DNA of 39,982 nt, taken from positions 1 through 39,982 of the IMG/VR virus record IMGVR_UViG_3300050821_014440; one strand, given 5' to 3'. The notes under the pieces are model-generated. The model had not been told where the DNA came from, made no database searches, and saw only the letters and a program-made list of their open reading frames with translations. The DNA is from a virus. A program made the translations under genes and the position numbers. Shown here piece by piece: positions 26,020 through 32,155 of this stretch. Each line of letters begins with the position of its first letter. The first letter of the stretch is position 1.

Positions 26020-26175
26020 TTACTTTTTAGACATTATACGTTTCATTTCAGCGTCTGTTGCTTTTTCGCTTAGATTTTTTCCAGTATTTTTACGCATCAT
26101 TTTTTTTTCAGATTTTTCTTCTTTTTTTTCCATTTTTTTTGATTTGGATTTTACTGCATGCTTTTTAGCTTTCAT
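26020..26175 (-). CDS. 51-aa lysine-rich protein, first gene of the late operon
   Basis: ATG 26175 has AAGGG seven bases upstream. The product is about one third Lys, with Met and Glu, and ends 'AEMKRIMSKK'. No known domain is present. It lies between the late promoter and terS. Basic peptides of this size can bind DNA or RNA; that is inference. The ORF is short, but its start signal is good. Confidence 0.55.
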   Translation of the reverse strand: MKAKKHAVKSKSKKMEKKEEKSEKKMMRKNTGKNLSEKATDAEMKRIMSKK

Positions 26176-26214
26176 AAAACGCCCTTCTAAAAGTAGTAAA
26201 AATTGATAATTTAA

Positions 26215-26243
26215 TATATATCACAAAGTTTACATTTTGTAAA
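26215..26243 (-). promoter_or_regulatory. late-operon promoter
   Basis: On the minus strand: -35 TTTACA (26238-26243), 17-bp spacer, -10 TATATA (26215-26220). It points into the late (packaging and structural) operon and is the only strong candidate upstream of it. The -35 is inside a 17-bp palindrome, suggesting control by a repressor or activator. Confidence 0.65.
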
Positions 26244-26244
26244 C
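26228..26244. promoter_or_regulatory. palindromic operator candidate GTTTACA-TTT-TGTAAAC
   Basis: A perfect 7-bp inverted repeat with a 3-bp spacer that covers the -35 element of the late promoter. The half-site core GTTTAC also occurs in the inverted repeat of the early divergent control region (31221-31253), so one regulator could act at both. Confidence 0.6.
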
Positions 26245-26275
26245 ATATTTATTTTAAAAATAAAAATTGACGAAT

Positions 26276-26292
26276 GTATGTGATTAACATAC
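26276..26292. promoter_or_regulatory. inverted repeat GTATGT-GATTA-ACATAC
   Basis: A perfect 6-bp inverted repeat with a 5-bp spacer, 32 bp upstream of the late promoter -35 and 31 bp from the end of the IS200/IS605-type element. It could be an activator or operator site; nothing else supports it. Confidence 0.4.
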
Positions 26293-26323
26293 GATACCAT
26301 CACGCATAAAAAATGAGGATTTA

Positions 26324-26545
26324 TTGACATCCTCCCCTCCCTAAAGTGAGGGGATTCCTACTGGTTTACACGTTGACCTGTGCAATCCCTTCGGCGGGTT
26401 CTTGGGCTGAGTGCCTTACTGCGCTACTCATATCTCCACAAGCGTTACTTTCCGCAAGCCCTGCGGTAGCCCTGTTGAGGGAAATTTTTACATCTAATGC
26501 CGTCATTGAGAGAGCCTAAGCGTCCTCTGGTAGCAAAAAGATTTT
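26324..26545 (-). ncRNA. omega-RNA-like sequence in the IS200/IS605-type element
   Basis: The interior (minus strand) matches the sequence upstream of right ends in this group that encodes the TnpB guide RNA: CTTGCGGAAAGTAACGCTTG, AAGAACCCGCCGAAGGGATT and CAGTAGGAATCCCC. If transcribed, the segment past 26324 (TAAATCCTCATTTTTTATGC) would be the guide. Compared with the copy at 36590-36761, a long-range pairing is weakened here (AGGGCTT in place of GGGGATT against AATCCCC). The 5' limit is approximate. Confidence 0.55.
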
Positions 26546-26604
26546 AACACATTTTATGCACTTACATCCCCGCCATGAATGACGGGGTTTTTCGCGCAGG
26601 ACTG
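26324..26604 (-). mobile_element. 281-bp transposase-less IS200/IS605-type element (PATE-like)
   Basis: Read on the minus strand, the left end (26604 inward) has CTGCGCGAAAAACCCCGTCA and an imperfect hairpin ATTCATGGCGGGGATG. The right end is AATCCCCTCACTTTAGGGAG, then GGGAGGATGTCAA at 26324. These ends are characteristic of the IS200/IS605 group, but no tnpA or tnpB gene lies between them. Such ends-only elements are known as palindrome-associated transposable elements. A TTTAT pentamer (26605-26609, minus strand) borders the left end, as at 3290-3294, and may be the target. Related pieces lie at 3295-3365 and 36590-36761. Confidence 0.75.
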
Positions 26605-26608
26605 ATAA

Positions 26609-26782
26609 ATGCCCAGAAAAATCACTGAAAAGCTTCGGGAGCAAAGACGTTTAGCGTGTGCACGATATTACAGTAAAAAAAGATCAGAGGGATTTTCAAA
26701 GGTACAGAAATGGATTAAAAAAGACAATAAATGCTCACAGGATTTAAACAATTTTTCAAACACAAACGGAGAAACAGGATGA
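26609..26782 (+). CDS. 57-aa basic protein upstream of the lipoprotein gene
   Basis: ATG 26609 has AGGA (26598-26601) seven bases upstream; that ribosome site lies inside the left end of the IS200/IS605-type element. The TGA overlaps the lipoprotein start as ATGA. The N-terminal part, 'LREQRRLACARYYSKKRSEG' then 'FSKVQKW', resembles short ribbon-helix-helix-like proteins whose pattern is 'ARYRERRRAxGLxRVxVW'. It could be a small DNA-binding regulator. The present start may have been created or moved by the insertion. Confidence 0.5.
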   Translation: MPRKITEKLREQRRLACARYYSKKRSEGFSKVQKWIKKDNKCSQDLNNFSNTNGETG

Positions 26783-27132
26783 AGAAATTATTGTCATTAT
26801 TTTTAATAGGCAGCATGATAACAGGTTGCGCTACCTCTAGCCAAAATATACCAACTTCTTATGTTTCATCTGTACAGTACGACAGTTACACGTGCAGACA
26901 AATATCGGAAGAAATGATTTCTGTTCAAAATCAGGTTACACAACTCGGCGGACATCTTGATACTGCCGCTTCTCATGACAAGATGATAACAGGAGCGGGA
27001 ATATTGTTATTCTGGCCCGCATTATTTTTTCTTGGAGGTAACAAGGAGCAGGAAGCAGAATACGGAAAGCTAAAAGGTCAGTATCAGGCTTTACAGCATG
27101 AATATGTTGCAAAAAACTGTACACAAAAATAA
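26779..27132 (+). CDS. small outer-membrane-type lipoprotein (moron gene)
   Basis: 117 aa from ATG 26779. The signal peptide 'MKKLLSLFLIGSMITGC' has a lipobox ITGC with Cys17, so it would be lipidated and exported. After that come 'SYVSSVQYDSYTCRQISEEM', a helical 'TQLGGHLDTAASHDKMITG' and a hydrophobic 'ILLFWPALFFLGG'. This pattern is shared with a common gammaproteobacterial lipoprotein of unknown role. The gene stands alone on the plus strand between two minus-strand operons, as lysogenic-conversion genes often do. It may alter the lysogen surface or block superinfection. Confidence 0.8.
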   Translation: MKKLLSLFLIGSMITGCATSSQNIPTSYVSSVQYDSYTCRQISEEMISVQNQVTQLGGHLDTAASHDKMITGAGILLFWPALFFLGGNKEQEAEYGKLKGQYQALQHEYVAKNCTQK

Positions 27133-27161
27133 ATCCATGATAGAGATTAAATAATTAAAAT

Positions 27162-27365
27162 TTATTCTCTTTTCTCTGTGTTGAATTTATTCAATTCTTC
27201 CTTAAGTCTTAAAATCTCCTCATCTTTTTCTTTAATCTGCGCCTCCAGAGATTCAATATTTTTAATGTAGTTATCAATATTTCCAATTTTGTTAATAAGT
27301 TCAACATCTGCCGCAAAATCAAGATTAAATGTGAACATTCTCGTTCTTGAATCTTCCACTCTCAT
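27162..27365 (-). CDS. small coiled-coil protein, 67 aa
   Basis: A Shine-Dalgarno GGGGGAAA precedes ATG 27365, which follows the upstream TAA directly. The C-terminal 40 residues form a heptad-rich Glu/Lys/Leu coiled coil ('IESLEAQIKEKDEEILRLKE'). It is the last gene of the minus early operon. The function is unknown. Confidence 0.6.
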   Translation of the reverse strand: MRVEDSRTRMFTFNLDFAADVELINKIGNIDNYIKNIESLEAQIKEKDEEILRLKEELNKFNTEKRE

Positions 27366-27599
27366 TTATTTCCCCCTAAAAATTGATTTACCCTGATATA
27401 CTATTTCGTTTTTAGATTTATCCTTGAAATACGGAATAACAGTTTTGTACAAAACATCAAAATCTTTAGAGCATATTGTAACCCTTTCCACATTAAAAGA
27501 GAATAACTTTATAATATTTTCAAGTATTTTTCTGCCATTACTTTTTAACTGATGTTCATTAATAACTGTTAGACCTTCATATGGCATATTCTTGCTCAT
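27366..27599 (-). CDS. hypothetical protein, about 77 aa
   Basis: The start is uncertain: ATG 27599 (MSKNMPYEG) or the in-frame ATG twelve bases later. Both lie in the end of the upstream gene, suggesting coupling; neither has a strong ribosome site. No domain was recognised; the mid region ('GRKILENIIKLFSFNVERVTIC') looks like a small alpha/beta fold. Confidence 0.5.
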   Translation of the reverse strand: MSKNMPYEGLTVINEHQLKSNGRKILENIIKLFSFNVERVTICSKDFDVLYKTVIPYFKDKSKNEIVYQGKSIFRGK

Positions 27600-27861
27600 T
27601 ACCAATTTTATCCAATAGATCAAACGCCATTTTCATGGTTTCATTTTTCAGATTCTCAGAATTTGAAGCACATGAATTACAAAAAGCAGGATTAAAATTA
27701 TGTCTGTAAAAATTATTTATATGCTTTGTGAGCTTACATCCTTTGCAGTGTCTATAATCCCTATTTTCACACTCATTACAATGCTTGTGAACTCTTCTCC
27801 TAAACGTGAATCTATCAATAGTCTTTATCTCGCAGCATTTTGAGCATAGTTTTTCTAGCAT
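27577..27861 (-). CDS. cysteine-rich zinc-binding protein, 94 aa
   Basis: ATG 27861 overlaps the upstream stop (TGATG). Four Cys pairs (CSKCCEIK, CNECENRD, CKGCK, CNSC) suggest two zinc knuckles. The opening resembles the zinc-ribbon front part of endonuclease VII or HNH proteins, but the HNH residues are missing. It follows a probable nuclease gene and may be its partner, which is inference. Confidence 0.6.
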   Translation of the reverse strand: MLEKLCSKCCEIKTIDRFTFRRRVHKHCNECENRDYRHCKGCKLTKHINNFYRHNFNPAFCNSCASNSENLKNETMKMAFDLLDKIGNEQEYAI

Positions 27862-28253
27862 CACTTCATCCCCAGATAGTCTTTAATTGCTTGTCCAGAC
27901 TCCAGCATTTTTCTTGTGTATCGAAAAACACGCCATCCCATTGCAGTAGCAGCGTTATATTTTTCACAGTCCCCCTCAAAACCTTTTCCTCTTGTATGTC
28001 TGCCCCCTGAATAAATTCCGCCCTCAAATTCAAACGCTATCTTTTTTTCAATATTTGCACGATCAAATCTCCATCTTCTACCGGCATGGAATTTATACTC
28101 TTTTTCGAGAGGTTTGATTTTCATAGCTTTTAATTGAAAGTCAAAAATCTCATCGAGAGTAGTTATCCTATTTAGCATTTTATTAAAATCATGAACAGTA
28201 AATTTTTCAGTTTCCGTAGTGCTTACGATAATTTTACCCACTGCTATCTCCAT
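27861..28253 (-). CDS. PD-(D/E)XK-like endonuclease, possible Holliday-junction resolvase
   Basis: 130 aa from ATG 28253 (GAGG nine bases upstream). The core 'RRWRFDRANIEKKIAFEFEG' has Asp64 and Glu75/Glu77 spaced as in PD-(D/E)XK nucleases. It is followed by 'GGRHTRGKGFEGDCEKYN' and 'GWRVFRYT', typical of a phage group related to Vsr/DUF559-like nucleases. In phages this place in the replication operon is often held by a resolvase that clears branched DNA before packaging. The overlap with the upstream gene is 20 bp. Confidence 0.7.
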   Translation of the reverse strand: MEIAVGKIIVSTTETEKFTVHDFNKMLNRITTLDEIFDFQLKAMKIKPLEKEYKFHAGRRWRFDRANIEKKIAFEFEGGIYSGGRHTRGKGFEGDCEKYNAATAMGWRVFRYTRKMLESGQAIKDYLGMK

Positions 28254-28485
28254 TTTCTTTATCCTCGAAGCAATCACAATCTATTTTACAGATATTAATA
28301 ATAGCGCAAGATTCTTGTTTATGATATTTTTTTATACGATCTGTTATATCCTGGATGTTCTTTTCTGTGATTTTTTTAGACAATTTTAAAACTGTTGAAC
28401 CAATTATTGTGCCTGTCGCAAAAGATATAAAATAATGCCCATAATATCTACATATTTTAATTTCTGGAAACTTAACTATCTCCAT
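28234..28485 (-). CDS. hypothetical protein, 83 aa
   Basis: A small alpha/beta-type protein with one mildly hydrophobic stretch ('YGHYFISFATGTIIGSTVL') and an acidic C-terminus containing three Cys. No family was recognised. It is coupled to the membrane peptide upstream (10-bp overlap) and to the nuclease downstream (20-bp overlap). Confidence 0.55.
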   Translation of the reverse strand: MEIVKFPEIKICRYYGHYFISFATGTIIGSTVLKLSKKITEKNIQDITDRIKKYHKQESCAIINICKIDCDCFEDKENGDSSG

Positions 28486-28607
28486 TTTTTACCCCTAAAA
28501 ATATCTGTCCAGAGAGCTACAGAAAACCATATTAATGCAGAACACACTGCCACTGCTAGACATATTTCTAACCCTGTACAAATTATTTGAACAATTGTAT
28601 CGTTCAT
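28476..28607 (-). CDS. 43-aa single-pass membrane peptide
   Basis: ATG 28607 is eight bases after GGAG. The product has one hydrophobic segment of about 22 residues ('LEICLAVAVCSALIWFSVAL') and a basic C-terminus (FRGKKWR), so the C-terminus should stay in the cytoplasm. Its stop overlaps the start of the next gene. The function is unknown. Confidence 0.55.
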   Translation of the reverse strand: MNDTIVQIICTGLEICLAVAVCSALIWFSVALWTDIFRGKKWR

Positions 28608-28641
28608 TTATTTAACTCCAACAATTTATATTTCTGAAGTT

Positions 28642-29124
28642 TCACTGTTTTGAGTAAAACATGAAATAAAATGGGGAAGCTTCAGCATATTTATCTTCTA
28701 TCTTTTTAATACAATCGTTAGCCTTCTCCAGTGTTGGATAAGCCCAAGCTATTTTTCCAAAATCTTCATCTTTTGGATAAACCTCTTTAAAGTCAGGTGC
28801 ATTTTCCAAGTCATAATTAGTACCATATGATTTATTAAATCGTTCAAGATTTTTCTTATTATTTATTTTTTTTATCCTGATTGCTTCAAAATAATCATAA
28901 TCTATAAGTCCCTCTTTTGTAGCAATTTTTTGATAAATTGCCAGGTTTTCTTGTCTGACTTTTATGACAAAAAGTCCATTTTTACACTTAAAAATTTCCG
29001 GTAATTTCTGTACTCTTTTTTGTTCAATTTCCACAATTTTTCCCTCTGGATTTTTACCCTCCTTCATGTATGATATATAAAGGTGGTGCAAATCAGTCCA
29101 TTCAAAAACTTCTCTTTCAATCAT
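28642..29124 (-). CDS. hypothetical phage protein, 160 aa
   Basis: The start at ATG 29124 has GAAGGA eight bases upstream; an in-frame GTG at 29139 overlaps that site and is unlikely. The protein is charged, with several 'KxxE' helical stretches and a Tyr/Phe-rich C-terminus. No known domain is present. It sits in the early operon between a small basic protein and a membrane peptide. Confidence 0.6.
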   Translation of the reverse strand: MIEREVFEWTDLHHLYISYMKEGKNPEGKIVEIEQKRVQKLPEIFKCKNGLFVIKVRQENLAIYQKIATKEGLIDYDYFEAIRIKKINNKKNLERFNKSYGTNYDLENAPDFKEVYPKDEDFGKIAWAYPTLEKANDCIKKIEDKYAEASPFYFMFYSKQ

Positions 29125-29254
29125 AAATTTTTCCTTCACTTGTTTTAAAACCCCTTAAAACGTGCTTGTGTTGACAAAAATACCGCATATCTCTCAAAAG
29201 TAATACCTAGGTGGCGGGTATCTCACAAAACACGTTTTTTGAGCCTCTGTTTCG

Positions 29255-29467
29255 TTATTTCCCGTTTTTCCCCAAAACTCGATTAGCCTTCGCCTTGATC
29301 TTCGCCGCACTGCCCGCAGACAGCTTGCCTTTCTTGACCATCTGCGTTGCCCTGGCTTTCGCGTTCGCGGCATGAGCCTTGTCAGGCATCGGATATTTTC
29401 TGCTCTTCGGCAATCCAAAATCCGACTTCGGTAATTTGTTACGTGTGGCTGCTTTAAGTTTTGACAT
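29255..29467 (-). CDS. conserved small basic phage protein (PDKAHAxNAxAR motif)
   Basis: 70 aa, strongly basic. The core 'LPKSDFGLPKSRKYPMPDKA' followed by 'HAANAKARATQMVKKGKLS' is a well-conserved pattern in short phage and prophage proteins of unknown function. The DNA is clearly richer in G and C than its neighbours, pointing to transfer from another background. AGGAG precedes the start. About 115 bp without a gene follow, with two short inverted repeats (ATACC/GGTAT and GTTTTAA/TTAAAAC) that may act in termination. Confidence 0.75.
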   Translation of the reverse strand: MSKLKAATRNKLPKSDFGLPKSRKYPMPDKAHAANAKARATQMVKKGKLSAGSAAKIKAKANRVLGKNGK

Positions 29468-29500
29468 CTCTAAGTCTCCTCCAGGTTAAAAAAATAATAT

Positions 29501-29899
29501 CTAAAAAACTTTCTCTGGTTCCTGTAAATTTTTTGCTTTGTCTGATTTTTGTTTCATTATTTCCTGACACCGGTCATAAGCAGATTTGTTTGTTGCTCTA
29601 AAATATTCCTGATTGGTCATTCCAGCCTCCCTTGCTTCTTTCTCTAATCGTCTGGAAGTTAGAATAACTGACGCCTCGATTGAATGAGGAAATATTTTCA
29701 ATATGTATTCATCGCTATGATGTCTGCACATCCAGACATTCTCTCCTCGTCTTTCATCTGCGATTGAATTACAGCCAATAACAAAACAACGTGGCGCAAA
29801 TGGTTTTGATTCTGCGTTTTGATTTTTATCGCTGTAACCGCACTGGCATTTGTAACCATAAAAATACTCTTTGCATTTTGGACATTTATTTTGATACAT
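29501..29899 (-). CDS. zinc-finger phage protein, 132 aa
   Basis: The start at ATG 29899 lies inside the end of the replication gene with GGAGG eight bases upstream. The N-terminus has 'CPKCKEYFYGYKCQCG' and then 'CFVIGCNSIADERRGENVWMC' with 'RHH', giving two zinc-binding groups. The C-terminal half is helical. Similar zinc proteins often follow phage replication initiators and may help them; the role here is unproven. Confidence 0.65.
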   Translation of the reverse strand: MYQNKCPKCKEYFYGYKCQCGYSDKNQNAESKPFAPRCFVIGCNSIADERRGENVWMCRHHSDEYILKIFPHSIEASVILTSRRLEKEAREAGMTNQEYFRATNKSAYDRCQEIMKQKSDKAKNLQEPEKVF

Positions 29900-30704
29900 C
29901 TTCGCTACCTCCCAAATAAAGCTCTCCCATGTACTGCTCAAACTTTGTTGCATTGAATAATGTCGCAGGTCTTAAATAATCCGACATCTTTGCATCAGCT
30001 GCCCACGCATCAACTTTTCTCACAATCACAGCTTTGCAATTTTTAAATGTCGCTCCAGATTTCAGCCTTGCGATGATCAGCTTCAGGTTTGTGTCGACCG
30101 GTCGGTAATTCCTTCCCGTTGCCTCGTTCAGAAAATTTAAAATCTCGATCGCCTGTTTTTTGATTTCGAGGTTTTCATTTTTAAGGGGGGCGAAGTCTGG
30201 TTTGCCCGACATAGAATGTTCTTCCTGCTCCTGTTCCTGCTCCTGTTCCTGGATAAGGCATGGCATACGGCATGATTCTCGGAAGGCATAAAGGAAGCCT
30301 TCGCCCATGCCTTCGAGGAAGCCTTCAAAAGCCTGATATGAAGCCATTTTAAGCTCGCACTCCGGTATTTCGTCCCAGTGTATTCCCCAACTTTTTATGA
30401 CGTTTAGCGATTGGGGAGGGTTGTACTTTATTGCATTAGGAATGAGCAAAACCCTAGCCTTATCGTCATATCTGATAATGCCTTCCCGTATGCCTTCCCG
30501 TATGCCTTCCCGTATGCCTTCCATAGACCACCCAAGCTCGTCCTGAAGCGTGCCAAGACCTATCTTGTAAATGCCAGGCAAAGATGTAGCAAAAGGAGAC
30601 GTCAAAAGGTAAATAAATAAAGATTGCCCACTGGGAGGCAATGGAGAGAGGCGCCTAAATTTTTCATCTCCCCACATTTTCATGTCTATTTTTCGGTATC
30701 TCAT
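29886..30704 (-). CDS. replication initiation-type protein with conserved phage C-terminal domain
   Basis: 272 aa from ATG 30704 (AAGGA upstream). The N-terminal part ('KMWGDEKFRRLSPLPPSGQSL' onward) is the winged-helix-like region seen in phage O-type and DnaD-related proteins. The C-terminal 'EILNFLNEATGRNYRPVD' through 'LRPATLFNATKFEQYMGELY' is the Phg_2220_C domain that joins replication proteins to host helicase loading. Two tandem repeats lie within the gene: four Glu-Gly-Ile-Arg units and a Gln-Glu run. No helicase is encoded nearby, so the host enzyme is presumably recruited. Confidence 0.8.
   Translation of the reverse strand: MRYRKIDMKMWGDEKFRRLSPLPPSGQSLFIYLLTSPFATSLPGIYKIGLGTLQDELGWSMEGIREGIREGIREGIIRYDDKARVLLIPNAIKYNPPQSLNVIKSWGIHWDEIPECELKMASYQAFEGFLEGMGEGFLYAFRESCRMPCLIQEQEQEQEQEEHSMSGKPDFAPLKNENLEIKKQAIEILNFLNEATGRNYRPVDTNLKLIIARLKSGATFKNCKAVIVRKVDAWAADAKMSDYLRPATLFNATKFEQYMGELYLGGSEDVSK
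30222..30252 (-). repeat. TCCTGY hexamer repeat inside the replication gene
   Basis: Five consecutive hexamers TCCTGC or TCCTGT (plus-strand reading) encode the Gln-Glu run that links the two domains of the replication protein. It is probably a flexible linker that varies by slippage. Confidence 0.7.
30478..30525 (-). repeat. 12-bp iteron-like repeats inside the replication gene (candidate origin)
   Basis: Three exact copies of ATGCCTTCCCGT and a fourth ending CATA, in direct tandem (plus-strand reading). Scattered ATGCCTTC/GAAGGCAT words recur between 30258 and 30325. In lambda the origin is a set of iterons inside gene O, so this is a candidate origin. The repeats also encode a reading-frame-neutral peptide repeat, so a plain coding repeat cannot be excluded. 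Confidence 0.5.
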
Positions 30705-30705
30705 A

Positions 30706-31122
30706 TTATTCCTTAATCTTCGCGCCGAGCTTTGCAAAACACTCTTCGTAGTTCTGAATCTTTCGGGCTTGCTCTTCTATTACGCGCTCTTTCTCTATCA
30801 GCTTTTCCTCAAGAGTTTTTGGTAATACCCTGACCTCATATCCTTCTCTTAAGCAAAGCCATACCAGGGTCAATTTATGCCCGACTATTTCATTAAATTC
30901 ATTAAGCCTGTCTGGCGGCATATGAGCATCCCCGCTTAATATTCTTGAAAATGTCCCTTTGTCGTATTTCATTCCTAGGCGAACGGAATCCTGTGTCAAT
31001 CCAGCATGTCTTATAGCGAATAACAAAACCTGATTCCATGTTTTTAATGACAGCGCAAGTTCTTGAAACTTCATATCTTCAATGGACATAATTTTTAAAT
31101 TCTCCTCTTGTGTGATTTGCAT
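30706..31122 (-). CDS. phage HTH transcription regulator (repressor/CII-like)
   Basis: 138 aa; ATG 31122 has GGAGG six bases upstream. The helix-turn-helix region 'HAGLTQDSVRLGMKYDKGTF' and 'SRILSGDAHMPPDRLNEFN', then 'LTLVWLCLREGYEVRVLP', match a family of phage regulators found just before replication genes. A coiled-coil tail ('LEEKLIEKERVIEEQARKI') should make it oligomeric. It is the first gene of the leftward early operon and faces the HTH gene at 31278, the layout of a genetic switch. Confidence 0.75.
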   Translation of the reverse strand: MQITQEENLKIMSIEDMKFQELALSLKTWNQVLLFAIRHAGLTQDSVRLGMKYDKGTFSRILSGDAHMPPDRLNEFNEIVGHKLTLVWLCLREGYEVRVLPKTLEEKLIEKERVIEEQARKIQNYEECFAKLGAKIKE

Positions 31123-31277
31123 AAATGTCCTCCTAACACCTTATTTGCCTGTTCTCCAACCTTATGCAACTTTTTTACAAGATGATAAAAAAAACTGAAT
31201 TGTGTTGGAGGTCGATAAAGCAGTTTACTTATGACTTGTTGTAAAGTAAACTGTTATTAACATTTATGAGGTGAAAA
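31123..31277. promoter_or_regulatory. divergent early control region
   Basis: 155 bp between two divergent HTH genes. It holds two inverted-repeat pairs: CTCCAAC (31154-31160) with GTTGGAG (31204-31210), and CAGTTTACTT (31221-31230) with AAGTAAACTG (31244-31253). The leftward gene should start from this region too, but its hexamers are not clear. No ORF of note lies inside. Confidence 0.7.
31221..31253 (+). promoter_or_regulatory. palindromic promoter/operator for the rightward HTH gene
   Basis: Inside the inverted repeat, TTTACT (31224-31229) and TAAACT (31247-31252) are 17 bp apart and can serve as -35 and -10 for the gene at 31278. Because the repeat is symmetric, the minus strand reads the same hexamers, so the site could work in both directions. 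A regulator bound to the half-sites would cover both hexamers. Confidence 0.55.
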
Positions 31278-31670
31278 ATGAAAGATTTAAATTCTTTTCC
31301 GGAGAGACTCAAATATTTAATTGAGAAATACAAAACTACCCAGCAAAAGTTAGCGGATTATTGCAATACGGATAAGGCATTAATTAGCAAGTATTGTTCA
31401 GGAACACATAAGCCAACAAATGCAAGCATTAATAAAATATCAATGTTTTTTGATTGTTCTCAGGATTGGCTCAAGGAAGGAAAAGGAAAATCTAATGATA
31501 GATTTGATTATTCCAAAGTAGCAGCTGGAGAATTTCAAAATAAGGTAAAGCTGGATAAGGAACCAGACGGAAGTTTTAATTTAATCATAAGATTAGAGCA
31601 GCACGATGTTGAGATGATGGTTAATAAAATATTTTTTCAAAAAAGTGTTGACAACCATTTTCAACAATGA
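31278..31670 (+). CDS. XRE-family HTH regulator (Cro/CI-like)
   Basis: 130 aa with an N-terminal XRE helix-turn-helix at about 8-62: 'LKYLIEKYKTTQQKLADYCN', then 'DKALISKYCSGTHKPTNASI' and 'ISMFFDCSQDWLKEGKG'. The C-terminal half has no peptidase motif, so this is not a full LexA-type CI. It may be the repressor or its opponent in the switch with the leftward regulator. GAGGTG lies five bases before the ATG. It heads the rightward early operon. Confidence 0.8.
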   Translation: MKDLNSFPERLKYLIEKYKTTQQKLADYCNTDKALISKYCSGTHKPTNASINKISMFFDCSQDWLKEGKGKSNDRFDYSKVAAGEFQNKVKLDKEPDGSFNLIIRLEQHDVEMMVNKIFFQKSVDNHFQQ

Positions 31671-31765
31671 AATACTTTGATTATAAAGTTTTAACAATAA
31701 CGAAAACTATCTCACAGACGATGTCGTGCATGATGCGAGACATGAGAGAAAGGCGATCTGCTTAG
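31667..31765 (+). CDS. 32-aa ORF coupled to the HTH gene
   Basis: ATG 31667 overlaps the HTH stop as ATGA. The peptide is basic and Met-rich, ending '[10 protein letters not shown]'. Only the overlap supports translation. It could be a leader peptide. A hairpin TCTGCTT/AAGCAGA spans its stop. Confidence 0.3.
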   Translation: MKYFDYKVLTITKTISQTMSCMMRDMRERRSA

Positions 31766-31794
31766 CCTGTCTGAAAGCAGAAGGGAGGATGACA

Positions 31795-31863
31795 ATGATT
31801 GTCTCTGCGAAACGATTTTACTGCTTGTATCGCTCCCTGAAACAGGCAGGGTTTATTTTTTGA
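31795..31863 (+). CDS. 22-aa basic peptide ORF before csrA
   Basis: ATG 31795 is six bases after a strong GGGAGG. The product '[14 protein letters not shown]' resembles the opening of short proteobacterial proteins of the form 'YRxLRxxGxS', but it stops early. It may be a real small peptide or a leader whose translation affects csrA. The ribosome site AGGGAGGATG also contains two GGA triplets, the CsrA recognition core. Confidence 0.4.
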   Translation: MIVSAKRFYCLYRSLKQAGFIF

Positions 31864-31886
31864 TAAACGGAACAGGAGAGATGGAT

Positions 31887-32153
31887 ATGCTCATTCTTAC
31901 AAGACGTATAAACGAAACATTAGTAATAGAAAATAGTCTTAACATAGAAGAAAACATAATAATAGAGATTTTAGGAATTAAGGGGTGTCAGGCTAAGCTT
32001 GGAATTACAGCGCCAAAGGAAATATCGGTACATCGTGAGGAAGTTTACAAAAAAATAAAAAAAGAAGGGAAATCAATATCAGTAAAAAAGAAAAATTTCA
32101 TAAAAGAAAACGATAATATACAGACATCCCACTCTGATTATATGGAGACCTAA
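31887..32153 (+). CDS. csrA: CsrA/RsmA-family RNA-binding regulator
   Basis: 88 aa from ATG 31887; the upstream in-frame ATG at 31881 touches the Shine-Dalgarno and the family starts with 'MLILTRR'. The core '[14 protein letters not shown]', '[13 protein letters not shown]' and '[16 protein letters not shown]' match CsrA nearly throughout. CsrA dimers bind GGA-containing mRNA leaders and alter translation. A Lys-rich tail of about 25 residues extends past the usual 61. It could retune host metabolism, virulence or lysogeny. It may regulate itself through GGA sites in its own leader. Confidence 0.92.
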   Translation: MLILTRRINETLVIENSLNIEENIIIEILGIKGCQAKLGITAPKEISVHREEVYKKIKKEGKSISVKKKNFIKENDNIQTSHSDYMET

Positions 32154-32155
32154 GC

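Noticed and set aside
25901-26206. 101-aa plus-strand ORF rich in Phe/Ser
   Set aside because: It is antisense to terS and the lysine-rich ORF; its Phe-rich content is simply the complement of Lys codons.
26324-26604. A TnpA or TnpB gene inside the element
   Set aside because: All frames between the ends are closed by stops; only the end and RNA-like sequences remain.
29194-29418. 74-aa Arg-rich minus-strand ORF
   Set aside because: It is a shadow of the conserved basic protein at 29255-29467 in another frame.
30478-30525. CRISPR-like array
   Set aside because: The 12-bp units are in direct tandem with no spacers and lie in frame inside a gene.
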